From JAEUNX01 sp034004685 (GTDB lineage: Bacteria; Pseudomonadota; Gammaproteobacteria; Burkholderiales; Rhodocyclaceae), in the NCBI GenBank assembly GCA_034004685.1, contig JAVEWG010000001.1, positions 145,165 through 209,164 on the forward strand: a stretch of DNA of 64,000 bases, written 5' to 3'. Position 1 is the first letter of the stretch, and the number at the start of each line of letters is the position of its first letter. The translations under genes were made by a program, and so were the position numbers. Positions 18,556 to 27,905 of this stretch are shown piece after piece. Under the pieces are notes generated by a model. The model was not told the DNA's origin and did not search any database. It was given only the letters and a program-made list of their open reading frames with translations.

Positions 18556-19761
18556 GTGAATCCGAATCTCGACCTGCTCCAGCCCTATCCCTTCGAGAAA
18601 CTGCGCGCGAACTTCGCCGGCCTTGAGCCCCCCGCCGGCTTGAGCCCGATCCGCCTCTCCATCGGCGAACCCCAGCATGCCACGCCGGCCTTCATCCAGC
18701 AGGCGGTGACTGCCAACCTGGGGGGCCTGGCCAACTACCCCACCACCCAGGGTAGCGATGCCCTGCGAGGCGCCATCGCCGGCTGGATTGGCCATCGCTA
18801 TGGTCTTCCTCCCCTGGACCCGGCCACCCAGGTGCTGCCAGTCAACGGCTCCCGGGAGGCCCTGTTTGCCTTTGCCCAGGCGGTGGTGGAGGGCTCCCGG
18901 CCCGGCGCCAGGGTGCTGTGCCCCAACCCCTTCTATCAGATCTACGAAGGAGCGGCCTATCTGGCGGGAGCCCGCCCGGTGTTCCTCAACCAGCTGCCGG
19001 AGAACGGCTTCACCTGCGATTTCGCGGGGGTGCCCGAGGCCACCTGGCGGGATATCCAGCTGGTCTATGTGTGCTCCCCGGGCAATCCCACTGGCAAGGT
19101 GATGGATCTGACCCAATGGCGACTGCTGTTCGAGCTGTCCGACCGCCACGGCTTCGTGATCGCTGCCGACGAATGCTACTCGGAGATCTATTTCGACGAA
19201 GCCGCCAAACCCCTCGGGGGCCTGGAGGCCGCCCACCGGTTGGGGCGGAGCGATTACCGCAACCTGGTGATGTTCAGCAGCCTTTCCAAACGTTCCAACG
19301 TACCCGGCCTGCGTTCCGGCTTCGTGGCGGGGGATGCCCGGGTGCTGGCCAGGTTCCTGCTCTACCGCACCTACCACGGTTGCGCCATGAACCCGGTGGT
19401 GCAGGCCGCCTCGGTGGCCGCCTGGCAGGACGAGGCCCATGTGCTGGAAAACCGCTGCCTGTACCGGGAAAAATTTGATCAGATCACCCCCATGCTGGCC
19501 CAATGCCTGGAGGTGGCCCGCCCGGATGCCGGCTTCTACCTGTGGGCCCGGGTGGACCGGCGCACCGGCCTCACGGACACCGAGTTCGCCCGGCGTCTCC
19601 TGGCTGAATATAATGTGACGGTGCTTCCGGGCAGTTTCCTGGCCCGGGAGGCCGAGGGCGTCAATCCCGGCGCGGGCTTCGTGCGCATCGCCCTGGTGGC
19701 GGAACCCGCCGAGTGCCTGGAGGCCGCCCACCGCATCACCCGATTCTGTCATCAACTCTGA
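18556..19761 (+). CDS. dapC: Succinyldiaminopimelate transaminase
   Basis: 401 residues of the class I/II PLP aminotransferase fold. It transfers the amino group from glutamate to N-succinyl-2-amino-6-ketopimelate in lysine and meso-diaminopimelate synthesis. The N-terminus MNPNLDLLQPYPFEKLRA and the PLP-lysine context SLSKRSNVPGLRSGFV near residue 250 are typical for the betaproteobacterial DapC family. It opens with GTG and is followed by dapD, pilU and dapE, so three steps of the succinylase branch are encoded together. Confidence 0.95.
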   Translation: MNPNLDLLQPYPFEKLRANFAGLEPPAGLSPIRLSIGEPQHATPAFIQQAVTANLGGLANYPTTQGSDALRGAIAGWIGHRYGLPPLDPATQVLPVNGSREALFAFAQAVVEGSRPGARVLCPNPFYQIYEGAAYLAGARPVFLNQLPENGFTCDFAGVPEATWRDIQLVYVCSPGNPTGKVMDLTQWRLLFELSDRHGFVIAADECYSEIYFDEAAKPLGGLEAAHRLGRSDYRNLVMFSSLSKRSNVPGLRSGFVAGDARVLARFLLYRTYHGCAMNPVVQAASVAAWQDEAHVLENRCLYREKFDQITPMLAQCLEVARPDAGFYLWARVDRRTGLTDTEFARRLLAEYNVTVLPGSFLAREAEGVNPGAGFVRIALVAEPAECLEAAHRITRFCHQL

Positions 19762-19773
19762 TTGGACCCCCCC

Positions 19774-20592
19774 ATGCAAGATCTCCAGAAGACCATCGAA
19801 GAGGCCTTCGAAGCCCGCGCCAACCTGTCCCCCACCTCCGCTCCGGCCAACGTCCGGGAAGCCGTGGCCACCGTCATCGACGGGCTGGACCAAGGCCGGC
19901 TGCGGGTGGCGGAAAAGATCGACGGCCAGTGGGTGGTCAACCAGTGGATCAAGAAGGCCGTGCTGATCTCCTTCCGTCTGCGGGACAACGCGGTCATGGC
20001 CGGCGGCAGCACTCAGTATTTCGACAAGGTGGCCACCAAGTTCGGCGACTACACCCCGGAGCAGTTTCAGCAGGGCGGCTTCCGGGTGGTGCCGCCGGCG
20101 GTGGCCCGCAAGGGGAGCTTCATCGGCAAGAACGTGGTGCTGATGCCTTCCTATGTAAACATCGGCGCCTACGTGGATGAAGGCTCCATGGTGGACACTT
20201 GGGCCACCGTGGGCTCCTGCGCCCAAATCGGCAAGAACGTGCATCTTTCTGGCGGCGTCGGCATCGGCGGCGTGCTGGAGCCCGTCCAGGCCGGGCCGGT
20301 GATCATCGAGGACAACTGCTTCATCGGCGCCCGTTCGGAGATCGTCGAAGGCGTCGTGGTGGAGGAGAATGCGGTGATCTCCATGGGCGTGTATATCGGC
20401 CAGAGCACCAAGATCTACGACCGGGCCACCGGCGAGATCACCTATGGCCGCATCCCCTCCGGCGCGGTGGTGGTGCCGGGCAGCCTGCCTTCGGCCGACG
20501 GTAAGTACAGCCTGTACTGCGCGGTGATCGTCAAGCGGGTGGACGCCCAGACCCGCTCCAAGACTGGCATCAACGAGTTGCTGCGGGACTGA
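19774..20592 (+). CDS. dapD: Tetrahydrodipicolinate N-succinyltransferase
   Basis: 272 residues from the ATG at 19774 (MQDLQKTIEEAFEARANL). It succinylates tetrahydrodipicolinate, the first committed step of the succinylase DAP pathway. The centre is a left-handed beta-helix of hexapeptide repeats (for example IGKNVVLMPSYVNIGAYVDE), and the C-terminus SKTGINELLRD is the usual one. It is 12 bases downstream of dapC. Confidence 0.96.
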   Translation: MQDLQKTIEEAFEARANLSPTSAPANVREAVATVIDGLDQGRLRVAEKIDGQWVVNQWIKKAVLISFRLRDNAVMAGGSTQYFDKVATKFGDYTPEQFQQGGFRVVPPAVARKGSFIGKNVVLMPSYVNIGAYVDEGSMVDTWATVGSCAQIGKNVHLSGGVGIGGVLEPVQAGPVIIEDNCFIGARSEIVEGVVVEENAVISMGVYIGQSTKIYDRATGEITYGRIPSGAVVVPGSLPSADGKYSLYCAVIVKRVDAQTRSKTGINELLRD

Positions 20593-20650
20593 TCCCCGAC
20601 CGGGGCGGCGCCCCTGCCGCCCTCGACCTTTCCTCGCCAGGAGCGCCGCC

Positions 20651-21841
20651 ATGATCTTCGACAAGCTGTTCCAGCTGATGGCCGACAAGAATGCCTCGGA
20701 CATCTATATCAGCGCCGGCACCCCCATCCACATCAAGATCGAGGGCATCTCGGTCCCCATCAATCAGCAGAAGATGGATCCGGCCACCATTCAGCGGATG
20801 GCCTACGAGTTGCTGAACCCGGAGTACATCCAGCGCTTTGAGCGGGACAAGGAGTTGAACCTTTCCGTCGGCCGCAGGGAGCTGGGCAATTTCCGGATCA
20901 ACCTGATGCAGCAACGCAACAGCATCGCCCTGGTGATCCGCTACATCCAGGGGGACATCCCCAAGCTGGACAGCCTGGGCCTGCCCCCGATGCTGGCTGA
21001 CGTGATCATGGAAAAGCGCGGCCTGGTGCTGGTGGTGGGCGCCACCGGCTCGGGCAAGTCCACCACCATGGCCTCCATGATCGACCACCGAAACAGCAAC
21101 AAATCCGGGCACATCCTCACCATTGAGGATCCCATCGAATATCTCTTCAGCCATAAAAAATGCGTGGTGAACCAGCGGGAAGTGGGAATCGACACCACCA
21201 GCTGGGCCGAAGCCCTCAAGAACGCCATGCGCCAGGCTCCCGACTGCATCCTGATCGGGGAAATCCGCGACCGGGAGACCATGCAGTCGGCCCTGGCCTA
21301 TGCCCAGACCGGCCACCTGTGCCTGGCCACCCTCCACGCCAACAACGCTTACCATGCCCTGAACCGGGTGGTGAATTTCTTCCCCCTGGAAAACCGCTCC
21401 CTGCTTTACCTGGATCTGGCAGTGGCGCTCAAATGCATCATTTCCCAACGCTTGGTGAAAAAGCCCGACGGCTACCGCATCCCGGCGGTGGAAATCCTGA
21501 TGAACACCCGCCATACCGCCGACCTCATCGAGCGGGGCGAGCTCAACGAGGTCAAGCAATCCATGGAGCAAAGCCTTGCCCCGGGCTCCCAGACCTTCGA
21601 GCAGGATCTCTTCCGCCTCTACAAGGACGGCACCATCGAGCTGGACGAAGCCCTGGTGAACTCCGACTCCCCCACCAATCTGTACTGGCTCATCAACAAC
21701 TCCCAGTTCGGCGCCAACGGCGGAGCGGAAAATGCAAAGACCGAGACCAGTCTTGAATTTACCCAGCCTGACCAGGAAAGCGCCTCCTTCCAGGACTTCA
21801 CCCTGCATCTGGAAGACCAACCCAAAACCGAAACCCCATGA
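20651..21841 (+). CDS. pilU: PilT/PilU-family twitching motility ATPase
   Basis: 396 residues of the type IV pilus retraction ATPase family. Walker A is GATGSGKSTT near residue 132, followed by the Asp box (ILTIEDPIEYLF), Walker B (DCILIGEIRDRETM) and the His box (TGHLCLATLHANNAYHAL). The N-terminus (MIFDKLFQLMADKNASDIYI) and the extended acidic C-terminus favour PilU over PilT. No pilT is adjacent. It is embedded in the dap cluster and its stop overlaps the dapE start in an ATGA. Confidence 0.9.
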   Translation: MIFDKLFQLMADKNASDIYISAGTPIHIKIEGISVPINQQKMDPATIQRMAYELLNPEYIQRFERDKELNLSVGRRELGNFRINLMQQRNSIALVIRYIQGDIPKLDSLGLPPMLADVIMEKRGLVLVVGATGSGKSTTMASMIDHRNSNKSGHILTIEDPIEYLFSHKKCVVNQREVGIDTTSWAEALKNAMRQAPDCILIGEIRDRETMQSALAYAQTGHLCLATLHANNAYHALNRVVNFFPLENRSLLYLDLAVALKCIISQRLVKKPDGYRIPAVEILMNTRHTADLIERGELNEVKQSMEQSLAPGSQTFEQDLFRLYKDGTIELDEALVNSDSPTNLYWLINNSQFGANGGAENAKTETSLEFTQPDQESASFQDFTLHLEDQPKTETP

Positions 21842-22989
21842 CCGAACCTCATCTCCTCGAGGCCAGCACCTTCGGCCTCGCCTGTCAGCTCATTGCCCGG
21901 CCGTCTGAAACCCCCCAGGACGGGGGTTGCCTGGAACTCATCGCCAGCCGACTCCTGCCCCTGGGCTTCACCTGTGAGCGCATCGACATCGGCGGCGTCT
22001 CCAACCTCTGGGCCCGCCGGGGCACCGCCGCGCCGGTGGTGTGCTTTGCCGGCCATACCGACGTGGTGCCCACCGGCCCTCTGGCAAACTGGACCACGCC
22101 CCCCTTTGAACCCACGGTACGGGACGGTTTCCTCTATGGCCGGGGGGCCGCCGACATGAAATCCTCCCTGGCGGGCTTCATCACCGCCATCGAAGCCTTC
22201 GTCCACGACCAGCCGGATCACCCCGGCTCCATTGCCCTGCTCCTCACCTCGGACGAGGAAGGCGATGCCATCCACGGCACGGTGCAGGTTGTGGATACCT
22301 TGCGGGCCCGGGGAGAGCGGCTGGACTACTGCATCGTCGGCGAACCCACCTCCACCCACCGGCTGGGGGATGTGATCAAGAATGGGCGGCGGGGCAGCCT
22401 GTCCGGCCGGCTCACCGTCAAGGGCCAGCAAGGCCACATCGCCTATCCCCATCTGGCCCGGAACCCCATCCACCTCGCTGCGCCGGCCCTTGCCGAGCTG
22501 GCAGCCACGGACTGGGACCCTGGCAACGACTACTTCCCACCCACCACCTGGCAGATGTCCAACATCCACGCCGGCACCGGGGCCAGCAACGTGATTCCCG
22601 GCTCCCTGGAAGTGCTGTTCAATTTCCGCTATTCCACCGCCAGCACCGCCGAGGGGCTCAAGGCCCGGGTCCATGGCCTGCTGGATCGCTACGGCCTGGA
22701 TTACGAACTGGCGTGGACCCTTTCCGGCAAGCCCTTCCTCACCCCCCAGGGCGACCTGGTAGCGGCCCTGGCGGACGCCATCAAGGCAGAAACCGGTATC
22801 GACACCGAACTCTCCACCTCCGGCGGCACCTCCGATGGTCGCTTCATCGCCGAGATCTGTGCCCAGGTGGTGGAATTCGGCCCGGTCAATGCCACCATCC
22901 ACAAGCTGGACGAATGCATCGCGGTGGATGCCATTGGCCCCCTGGCCGGGGTCTACCTGCGCACCCTGGAAAACCTGCTGCTGGCCTGA
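21838..22989 (+). CDS. dapE: Succinyl-diaminopimelate desuccinylase
   Basis: 383 residues of the M20 dizinc metallopeptidase family. It hydrolyses N-succinyl-LL-diaminopimelate to LL-diaminopimelate. The metal-ligand regions CFAGHTDVVPTGP (His, Asp near residue 70), YGRGAADMKSSLAGF (Asp) and LLTSDEEGDA (catalytic Glu pair) are visible, as is the dimerisation part with GRRGSLSGRLTVKGQQGH. Translation is probably coupled to pilU through the ATGA overlap. Confidence 0.96.
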   Translation: MTEPHLLEASTFGLACQLIARPSETPQDGGCLELIASRLLPLGFTCERIDIGGVSNLWARRGTAAPVVCFAGHTDVVPTGPLANWTTPPFEPTVRDGFLYGRGAADMKSSLAGFITAIEAFVHDQPDHPGSIALLLTSDEEGDAIHGTVQVVDTLRARGERLDYCIVGEPTSTHRLGDVIKNGRRGSLSGRLTVKGQQGHIAYPHLARNPIHLAAPALAELAATDWDPGNDYFPPTTWQMSNIHAGTGASNVIPGSLEVLFNFRYSTASTAEGLKARVHGLLDRYGLDYELAWTLSGKPFLTPQGDLVAALADAIKAETGIDTELSTSGGTSDGRFIAEICAQVVEFGPVNATIHKLDECIAVDAIGPLAGVYLRTLENLLLA

Positions 22990-23003
22990 GGGCCGAACTC
23001 ACC

Positions 23004-23939
23004 ATGACCGATCAAGATCACGACCATCACCCCGACGACCACGAGCACGGCGGCCCCCTGGAAGAGCTCGTCACCGTGCGTGACTGGCTGCGCTATGGGG
23101 TGAGCCGCTTCAGCCGCGCCGGCCTATTTTTTGGCCACGGTTCCAGCGACGCCTTCGAGGAAGCCGCCTACCTGGTCCTCCACACCCTGGCCCTGCCCCT
23201 GGACCGCCTGGATGCCTTTCTCGACGCTTGCATCACCTCCGCAGAGCGCCCTGCTCTGCTGGAAATCATCGAACGTCGGGCCGAAGAGCGCGTCCCAGCC
23301 GCCTATCTGACCCGGGAAGCCTGGATGGGCGACTTCCGTTTCTATGTGGACGAACGGGTCATCGTGCCCCGTTCCTATTTCGGCGAACTGCTGGAGGATG
23401 GCCTGACCCCCTGGGTGGAAGACCCCGACGCGGTGGGTAGCGCCCTCGACCTGTGCACCGGCTCGGGCTGCATCGCCATCCTGATGGCCCACGCCTTCCC
23501 CGAGGCAAGGATCACCGCGGTGGATCTCTCCGGCGACGCCCTGGAAGTGGCCCAGCGCAATGTGGCCGACTACCATCTGGACGGCCGGATCGAACTCCTC
23601 CAGGGCGACCTTTTCGCCCCCCTTGGCAAACGCCGCTTCGACCTGATCCTCTCCAATCCGCCCTATGTGACCACCGAGTCCATGGATACGCTCCCCGAGG
23701 AATACCACCATGAACCCGCCCTGGCCCTGGCCGCTGGCGAGGATGGCCTGGACGTGGTGCGGCGGATCCTGGCCCAGGCCCGGGATCACCTGAACCCCGG
23801 CGGCGTGCTGGCGGTGGAGGTCGGCCACAATCGGCATCTGGTGGAAGAAGCCTTCCCCGATCTGCCCCTGACCTGGCTTGCCTCCCGCTCCGACGAGGGC
23901 AAGGTGTTCCTGATCCACAGGGAAGACCTGCCCGCCTGA
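23004..23939 (+). CDS. prmB: Ribosomal protein uL3 N5-glutamine methyltransferase
   Basis: 311 residues from the ATG at 23004. It methylates a glutamine of ribosomal protein L3. The SAM-binding motif ALDLCTGSGCIAILMA and the catalytic NPPY in LILSNPPYVTTESMDTLPEE are present. The LPEEYHHEPALAL segment favours PrmB over PrmC. An unusual His/Asp-rich stretch (DQDHDHHPDDHEHGG) precedes the family core at the N-terminus and could be a metal-binding tail. It closes the dapC-dapD-pilU-dapE-prmB series. Confidence 0.92.
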   Translation: MTDQDHDHHPDDHEHGGPLEELVTVRDWLRYGVSRFSRAGLFFGHGSSDAFEEAAYLVLHTLALPLDRLDAFLDACITSAERPALLEIIERRAEERVPAAYLTREAWMGDFRFYVDERVIVPRSYFGELLEDGLTPWVEDPDAVGSALDLCTGSGCIAILMAHAFPEARITAVDLSGDALEVAQRNVADYHLDGRIELLQGDLFAPLGKRRFDLILSNPPYVTTESMDTLPEEYHHEPALALAAGEDGLDVVRRILAQARDHLNPGGVLAVEVGHNRHLVEEAFPDLPLTWLASRSDEGKVFLIHREDLPA

Positions 23940-24030
23940 GGCCCGTGAAAAATCCGCTTACGCCTTGCTATAGGCATGGTGGTGGCATGGTCGTATCCCC
24001 CGGGCACTTTCGCGTATCATGGAACCGACA

Positions 24031-24057
24031 CGGCCGCCTGAACCAGGTTGGCGGCCG
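24031..24057. repeat. Strong inverted repeat between prmB and the response regulator
   Basis: CGGCCGCC (24031-24038) and GGCGGCCG (24050-24057) are perfect inverted complements with 11 bases between them, which are themselves partly complementary (AACC / GGTT). No T tract follows on either strand, so it is not a standard intrinsic terminator; it could still cap the prmB transcript or sit in the leader of the next gene. Confidence 0.5.
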
Positions 24058-24146
24058 ACATCCTTGCCGGCCTGATTCACTGTGGGGATGCATTCCCCGG
24101 TGACAGGCAAGCCCAGGTTCGACCCGCCAGCGAGACGCCCAGACCC

Positions 24147-24584
24147 ATGTCATCGGAACGCCCCATCCTCCTGGTGGAGGATAACCCGGACGACGAGGCC
24201 CTGACCCTCAGGGCATTTTCCAAGAACAAGGTTGCCAACCCGGTGATCGTGGCCCGAGACGGGGTCGAGGCACTGGACTATCTGTTCGGCCGAGGCGTCC
24301 ATGAAGGGCGGGATCTGACCATCATGCCGGCGGTGATCCTACTGGATCTCAAGCTACCCCGGATCGACGGCCTGGAAGTGCTGCGCCGGATCCGCGCCGA
24401 CGAGCGCACCACCCTGCTGCCGGTGGTAGTGCTCACCACCTCGAAGGAAACCCAGGACATCCTTCAGGCCTACCGCCTGGGGGCCAACAGCTATATCCGC
24501 AAGCCGGTGGATTTCGAGCGCTTCATTCAGGCCATCGGCCAGCTTGGGGTCTATTGGCTGACCCTCAACGAGCCCACCGCCTAG
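24147..24584 (+). CDS. Single-domain response regulator (Rcp1/CheY-like)
   Basis: 145 residues from the ATG at 24147, consisting of one receiver domain only. The acidic pocket is VEDNPDDEALTL (Asp 12 and neighbours), the phospho-acceptor is Asp 67 in VILLDLKLPRIDG, and the conserved Thr/Ser and Lys lie in VVVLTTSKE and SYIRKPVDF. The LVEDNPDDEALT start and long helix insertion (LDYLFGRGVHEGRD) are typical of Rcp1-type regulators that partner phytochrome-like or PAS histidine kinases. No kinase gene is adjacent, so its partner is unknown. Confidence 0.88.
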   Translation: MSSERPILLVEDNPDDEALTLRAFSKNKVANPVIVARDGVEALDYLFGRGVHEGRDLTIMPAVILLDLKLPRIDGLEVLRRIRADERTTLLPVVVLTTSKETQDILQAYRLGANSYIRKPVDFERFIQAIGQLGVYWLTLNEPTA

Positions 24585-24602
24585 GCGGGCAACGGGGCCG
24601 GT

Positions 24603-24797
24603 TCAAGCCTGCTCGTCGATCCAGGCCTGCTGGATGGCTTCCAGAACCCGCTCGCCACAGTGCTTGGGGTCATCCTCGAAATCCGGCAGGCTGATCACCC
24701 AATTCATCAGGTCCACGAAGTTGATCCGGGTCGGATCCACCCCCGGGTGGGTATCCGCCAGTTCGGTCGCGATATCCTGCACGTCGGTCCACTTCAT
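24603..24797 (-). CDS. iscX: Iron-sulfur assembly accessory protein IscX
   Basis: 64 residues, the normal size. The acidic protein binds IscS and iron and modulates cluster assembly. The opening MKWTDVQDIATELADTHPGV and the core LMNWVISLPDF are conserved. It is the last gene of the isc operon, overlapping fdx by four bases, and is convergent with the response regulator upstream in coordinates. Confidence 0.93.
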   Translation of the reverse strand: MKWTDVQDIATELADTHPGVDPTRINFVDLMNWVISLPDFEDDPKHCGERVLEAIQQAWIDEQA

Positions 24798-25138
24798 TTG
24801 TGCTTGCCCTCGGAAACCATGTTGATGGTGTATTTCGGGATTTCGATCACCAGCGGCTCATCGCCCACCACCGCCTGGCAGGACAGGCGGGAAGTAGGTT
24901 CCAGCCCCCAGGCCTTGTCCAGGAGATCCTCCTCGTCCTCGGAAGGCTCCTCCAGGCTGGCATAGCCTTCCCGCAGGATCACGTGGCAGGTGGTGCAGGC
25001 GCAGGAGCGCTCGCAGGCGTGCTCGATCTCGATATCGTTGGCCAACAGGGTGTCGCACAGGGTGTCGCCGGGGCGGGCTTCCAGCACGGCGCCATCGGGA
25101 CACAGCTCCACGTGGGGAAGCACGATTACTTGGGTCAT
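24794..25138 (-). CDS. fdx: ISC-type [2Fe-2S] ferredoxin
   Basis: 114 residues from the ATG at 25138; a TTG two codons upstream overlaps the end of hscA and is less likely. It supplies electrons during cluster assembly by the ISC machinery. The cluster ligands are visible as CERSCACTTC plus the distal Cys in RLSCQAV, the adrenodoxin-like spacing. Gene order hscA-fdx-iscX is standard. Confidence 0.95.
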   Translation of the reverse strand: MTQVIVLPHVELCPDGAVLEARPGDTLCDTLLANDIEIEHACERSCACTTCHVILREGYASLEEPSEDEEDLLDKAWGLEPTSRLSCQAVVGDEPLVIEIPKYTINMVSEGKHK

Positions 25139-25140
25139 GA

Positions 25141-27009
25141 TCAAACCTTGAGGTCATCCACCTTGCGGCCGGCCAGGGCGGAGCGGACGCTCTTGTCCAT
25201 CCGGCGGGCGGCGAAGGGGTCGGTGGCCCGGGCGAGGGATTCCACCGCTTGCTTGATGGTGCGGGTGTCTCCGGTGGTCAGGAGGCCATCCAGGGAAGTC
25301 AGCAGGTTTTCAATGGTGGCGCGCTCATCGCTGCGCAACAATTCCCCGTCGGCGGCCATGGCCTGGCGGGTGGCTTCCATCACCCGCTGGGCCTCCACCT
25401 GCTGCTCCCGCAGGGCACGGGCCTCCATGTCCCCCCCGGCGTGCTCGAAGCCCGCCTTGAGCATGTCGGCAATTTCGTCGTCGGAAAGGCCATAGGAAGG
25501 CTTGACCACCACGCTGGCCTCCACGCCGGCGGTCATCTCCCGGGCGGCTACCGCCAGCAGTCCGTCGGCGTCCACCTGGAAGGTCACCCGGATGCGGGCA
25601 GCCCCCGCCACCATGGGGGGGATGCCCCGCAGTTCGAAGCGGGCCAGGGAACGGCAATCGCTCACCAGTTCCCGCTCCCCCTGGACCACGTGAATCGCCA
25701 TGGCAGTCTGGCCATCCTTGAAGGTGGTGAATTCCTGGGCGCGGGCGATGGGAATGGTGGCGTTGCGGGGAATGATCTTTTCCACCAGGCCGCCCATGGT
25801 TTCCAGCCCCAGGGACAGGGGAATCACGTCCAGCAGCAACCAGTCCTCATCGCCCTGGCGGTTGCCCGCCAGCACGTTGGCCTGGATCGCCGCTCCAAGG
25901 GCTACCACCTTGTCCGGGTCCAGATTGGTCAGGGGCGCCTGGCCGAAGTAGTCGGCTACCGCCTGCTGCACATGGGGCATCCGGGTGGCGCCGCCCACCA
26001 TCACCACGCCCTTGATGTCTTCGGGGGTCAGCCCGGAATCCCGCAGGGCCTTGCGCACCGGCGCCAGGGTTTTCTGGATCAGGGGCTGGGTCATGGCCAG
26101 GAATTCCTGGCGCTGGATGGTCAGGCTGACATGTTCGCCGCTGGACAGATCAGCCACGATGGAAGCTTCCTCACAGGTTGTGAGCAACTCCTTGGCTTCC
26201 CGCGCCTTCATCTCCAGGCGCCGGGCGTCCTCGGCCGACGGCGGGGCGATACGGGCCTGGTCCAGGATCCAGCAAAACAGCCGATGATCGAAGTCATCGC
26301 CCCCCAGGGCCGCGTCCCCACAGGTGGCCAGAACCTCGAAAACCCCGCGGGACAGCCGCAGGATGGAAAGATCGAAGGTGCCGCCCCCCAGGTCATAAAC
26401 CGCGTAGACCCCCTCGGAGGCATTGTCCAGGCCATAAGCGATGGCGGCGGCGGTGGGTTCGTTGAGCAGGCGCAGGACGTTGAGTCCGGCCAGGGTGGCG
26501 GCATCCTTGGTGGCTTGGCGCTGGGCGTCATCGAAATAGGCGGGCACGGTGATCACCGCCCCGGTGAGCGCCCCCCCCAGGCTGGCCTCTGCCCGACCCC
26601 GCAGGGCCTTGAGGATCTCGGCGGAAACTTCCACCGGACTCTTGACCCCCTGCACGGTGCGCAGCCGCACCATCCCCTCCCGGTCCAGAAAGTCGTAGGG
26701 CATGGTTTCAACGTGGGCCACATCCTTGAGGCCCCGGCCCATGAAACGCTTCACCGAAACAATGGTGTTGCGGGGATCCTTGGCCTGATAGGCCTGGGCC
26801 GCCTGGCCCACATCCACGCCACCATCGGCCCGATAGCGCACCACGCTGGGCAGCATGGCCCGGGCGGCGTCATCGGTGAGGCATACCGCGATGCCATTGC
26901 GGACGGTTGCCACCAGGGAATTGGTGGTGCCCAAGTCAATGCCCACCGCCAAGCGATGGCGATGGGGTTCGGTGGACAGGCCAGGTTCGGATATCTGCAG
27001 CAGGGCCAT
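25141..27009 (-). CDS. hscA: Fe-S cluster assembly chaperone HscA (Hsp70 family)
   Basis: 622 residues. It is the specialised Hsp70 that binds the LPPVK loop of IscU and drives cluster transfer using ATP. Hsp70 signatures are GIDLGTTNSLVATV near residue 25, VYDLGGGTFDLSILRL near 195, and VVMVGGATRMPHVQQAV near 335, followed by the substrate-binding and lid domains. It shares one base with hscB and is followed by fdx after two bases. Confidence 0.96.
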   Translation of the reverse strand: MALLQISEPGLSTEPHRHRLAVGIDLGTTNSLVATVRNGIAVCLTDDAARAMLPSVVRYRADGGVDVGQAAQAYQAKDPRNTIVSVKRFMGRGLKDVAHVETMPYDFLDREGMVRLRTVQGVKSPVEVSAEILKALRGRAEASLGGALTGAVITVPAYFDDAQRQATKDAATLAGLNVLRLLNEPTAAAIAYGLDNASEGVYAVYDLGGGTFDLSILRLSRGVFEVLATCGDAALGGDDFDHRLFCWILDQARIAPPSAEDARRLEMKAREAKELLTTCEEASIVADLSSGEHVSLTIQRQEFLAMTQPLIQKTLAPVRKALRDSGLTPEDIKGVVMVGGATRMPHVQQAVADYFGQAPLTNLDPDKVVALGAAIQANVLAGNRQGDEDWLLLDVIPLSLGLETMGGLVEKIIPRNATIPIARAQEFTTFKDGQTAMAIHVVQGERELVSDCRSLARFELRGIPPMVAGAARIRVTFQVDADGLLAVAAREMTAGVEASVVVKPSYGLSDDEIADMLKAGFEHAGGDMEARALREQQVEAQRVMEATRQAMAADGELLRSDERATIENLLTSLDGLLTTGDTRTIKQAVESLARATDPFAARRMDKSVRSALAGRKVDDLKV

Positions 27010-27557
27010 CAGGATTCCAGCGCCTCCAGGGCGTCGTCGATTTCTTGTTGAAGTTTTTCCAGGAACATCATGCGGCGCACGCTCTCGGCGGCATCCTGGT
27101 CGGCGTGGCGATCATCCAGATCGACCCCCAGCCCATCCACCAGGCTCCGGCTCTCCAGGCGCAACTGGCCCTGGAGTTTTTCCAGGGCCCGCGCCTCGCC
27201 GGCCTGGCGGGCATCTTCCACCGCTTCGCGCCATTCAAGCTGAGCCATCAGGAACTCGGTGGACATGGCGGTATTGGATTCCAGGGCCACATCCACGCCC
27301 CGCAGGGAAAGCAGGTAGCGGGCGCGGGAAAGAGGCTTGCGCAGGGTGCGATAAGCCTCGTTCACCCGGGTTGCCCACTGCATGGACAAGCGCTTTTCCG
27401 TATCGGAGGCATGGGCGTAACGATCCGGATGGACCTGCCCCTGGAGCTCACGAAAGGCTGCATCCAGCGCCGCCTCGTCCAGGCGAAAAACGGGTTGTAG
27501 CCCGAACAGCCCGAAGAAATCGCCCTGGAGGTCCATGAACATGGGCGGCTGGCTCAT
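27009..27557 (-). CDS. hscB: Fe-S cluster assembly co-chaperone HscB (J-domain)
   Basis: 182 residues. The N-terminal J domain carries the HPD tripeptide at residues 43-45 (GQVHPDRYAH), needed to stimulate HscA ATPase. The C-terminal three-helix region (EFLMAQLEWREAVEDARQAG) binds IscU. The gene lies between iscA and hscA with no meaningful gap, so the chaperone pair is made together with its scaffold. Confidence 0.95.
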   Translation of the reverse strand: MSQPPMFMDLQGDFFGLFGLQPVFRLDEAALDAAFRELQGQVHPDRYAHASDTEKRLSMQWATRVNEAYRTLRKPLSRARYLLSLRGVDVALESNTAMSTEFLMAQLEWREAVEDARQAGEARALEKLQGQLRLESRSLVDGLGVDLDDRHADQDAAESVRRMMFLEKLQQEIDDALEALES

Positions 27558-27560
27558 GGA

Positions 27561-27884
27561 TCAGACGTTGAAGCTTTCGCCGCAGCCGCACTGGTCCTTG
27601 ACGTTGGGGTTATGAAACTTGAAGCCCTCATTGAGGCCTTCCCGCACGTAGTCAAGCTCCGTGCCTTCCAGATAGGGCAGGCTTTTCGGATCCACCAGGA
27701 TCTTCAGTCCGTGACTTTCGAACACGAGATCCTCGCCATCCACTGCATCGGCGAACTCCAGCTTGTAGGCCATGCCGGAACAGCCGGAGGTGCGCACTCC
27801 CAGGCGGATACCCACCCCCTTGCCCCGTTTGGCAATGAAGTTGGCGATGTGGCGGGCGGCGCCTTCGGACAAAGAAACGCTCAT
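27561..27884 (-). CDS. iscA: A-type iron-sulfur carrier IscA
   Basis: 107 residues. IscA accepts and delivers Fe-S clusters, mainly [4Fe-4S] in aerobes. The three conserved cysteines are in RTSGCSGMAYKLEF and, at the C-terminus, DQCGCGESF. The IDPKSLPYLEGTELDYV-like segment (VDPKSLPYLEGTELDYV here) is the family hallmark. It sits between iscU and hscB in the isc operon. Confidence 0.96.
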   Translation of the reverse strand: MSVSLSEGAARHIANFIAKRGKGVGIRLGVRTSGCSGMAYKLEFADAVDGEDLVFESHGLKILVDPKSLPYLEGTELDYVREGLNEGFKFHNPNVKDQCGCGESFNV

Positions 27885-27905
27885 GATTCGGGCTTCCTCC
27901 CAAGA

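Noticed and set aside
18304..20703. A 799-codon minus-strand open frame over dapC and dapD
   Set aside because: Composition (His, Gly, Ala, Gln rich) and lack of any domain mark it as a shadow; both sense genes are complete.
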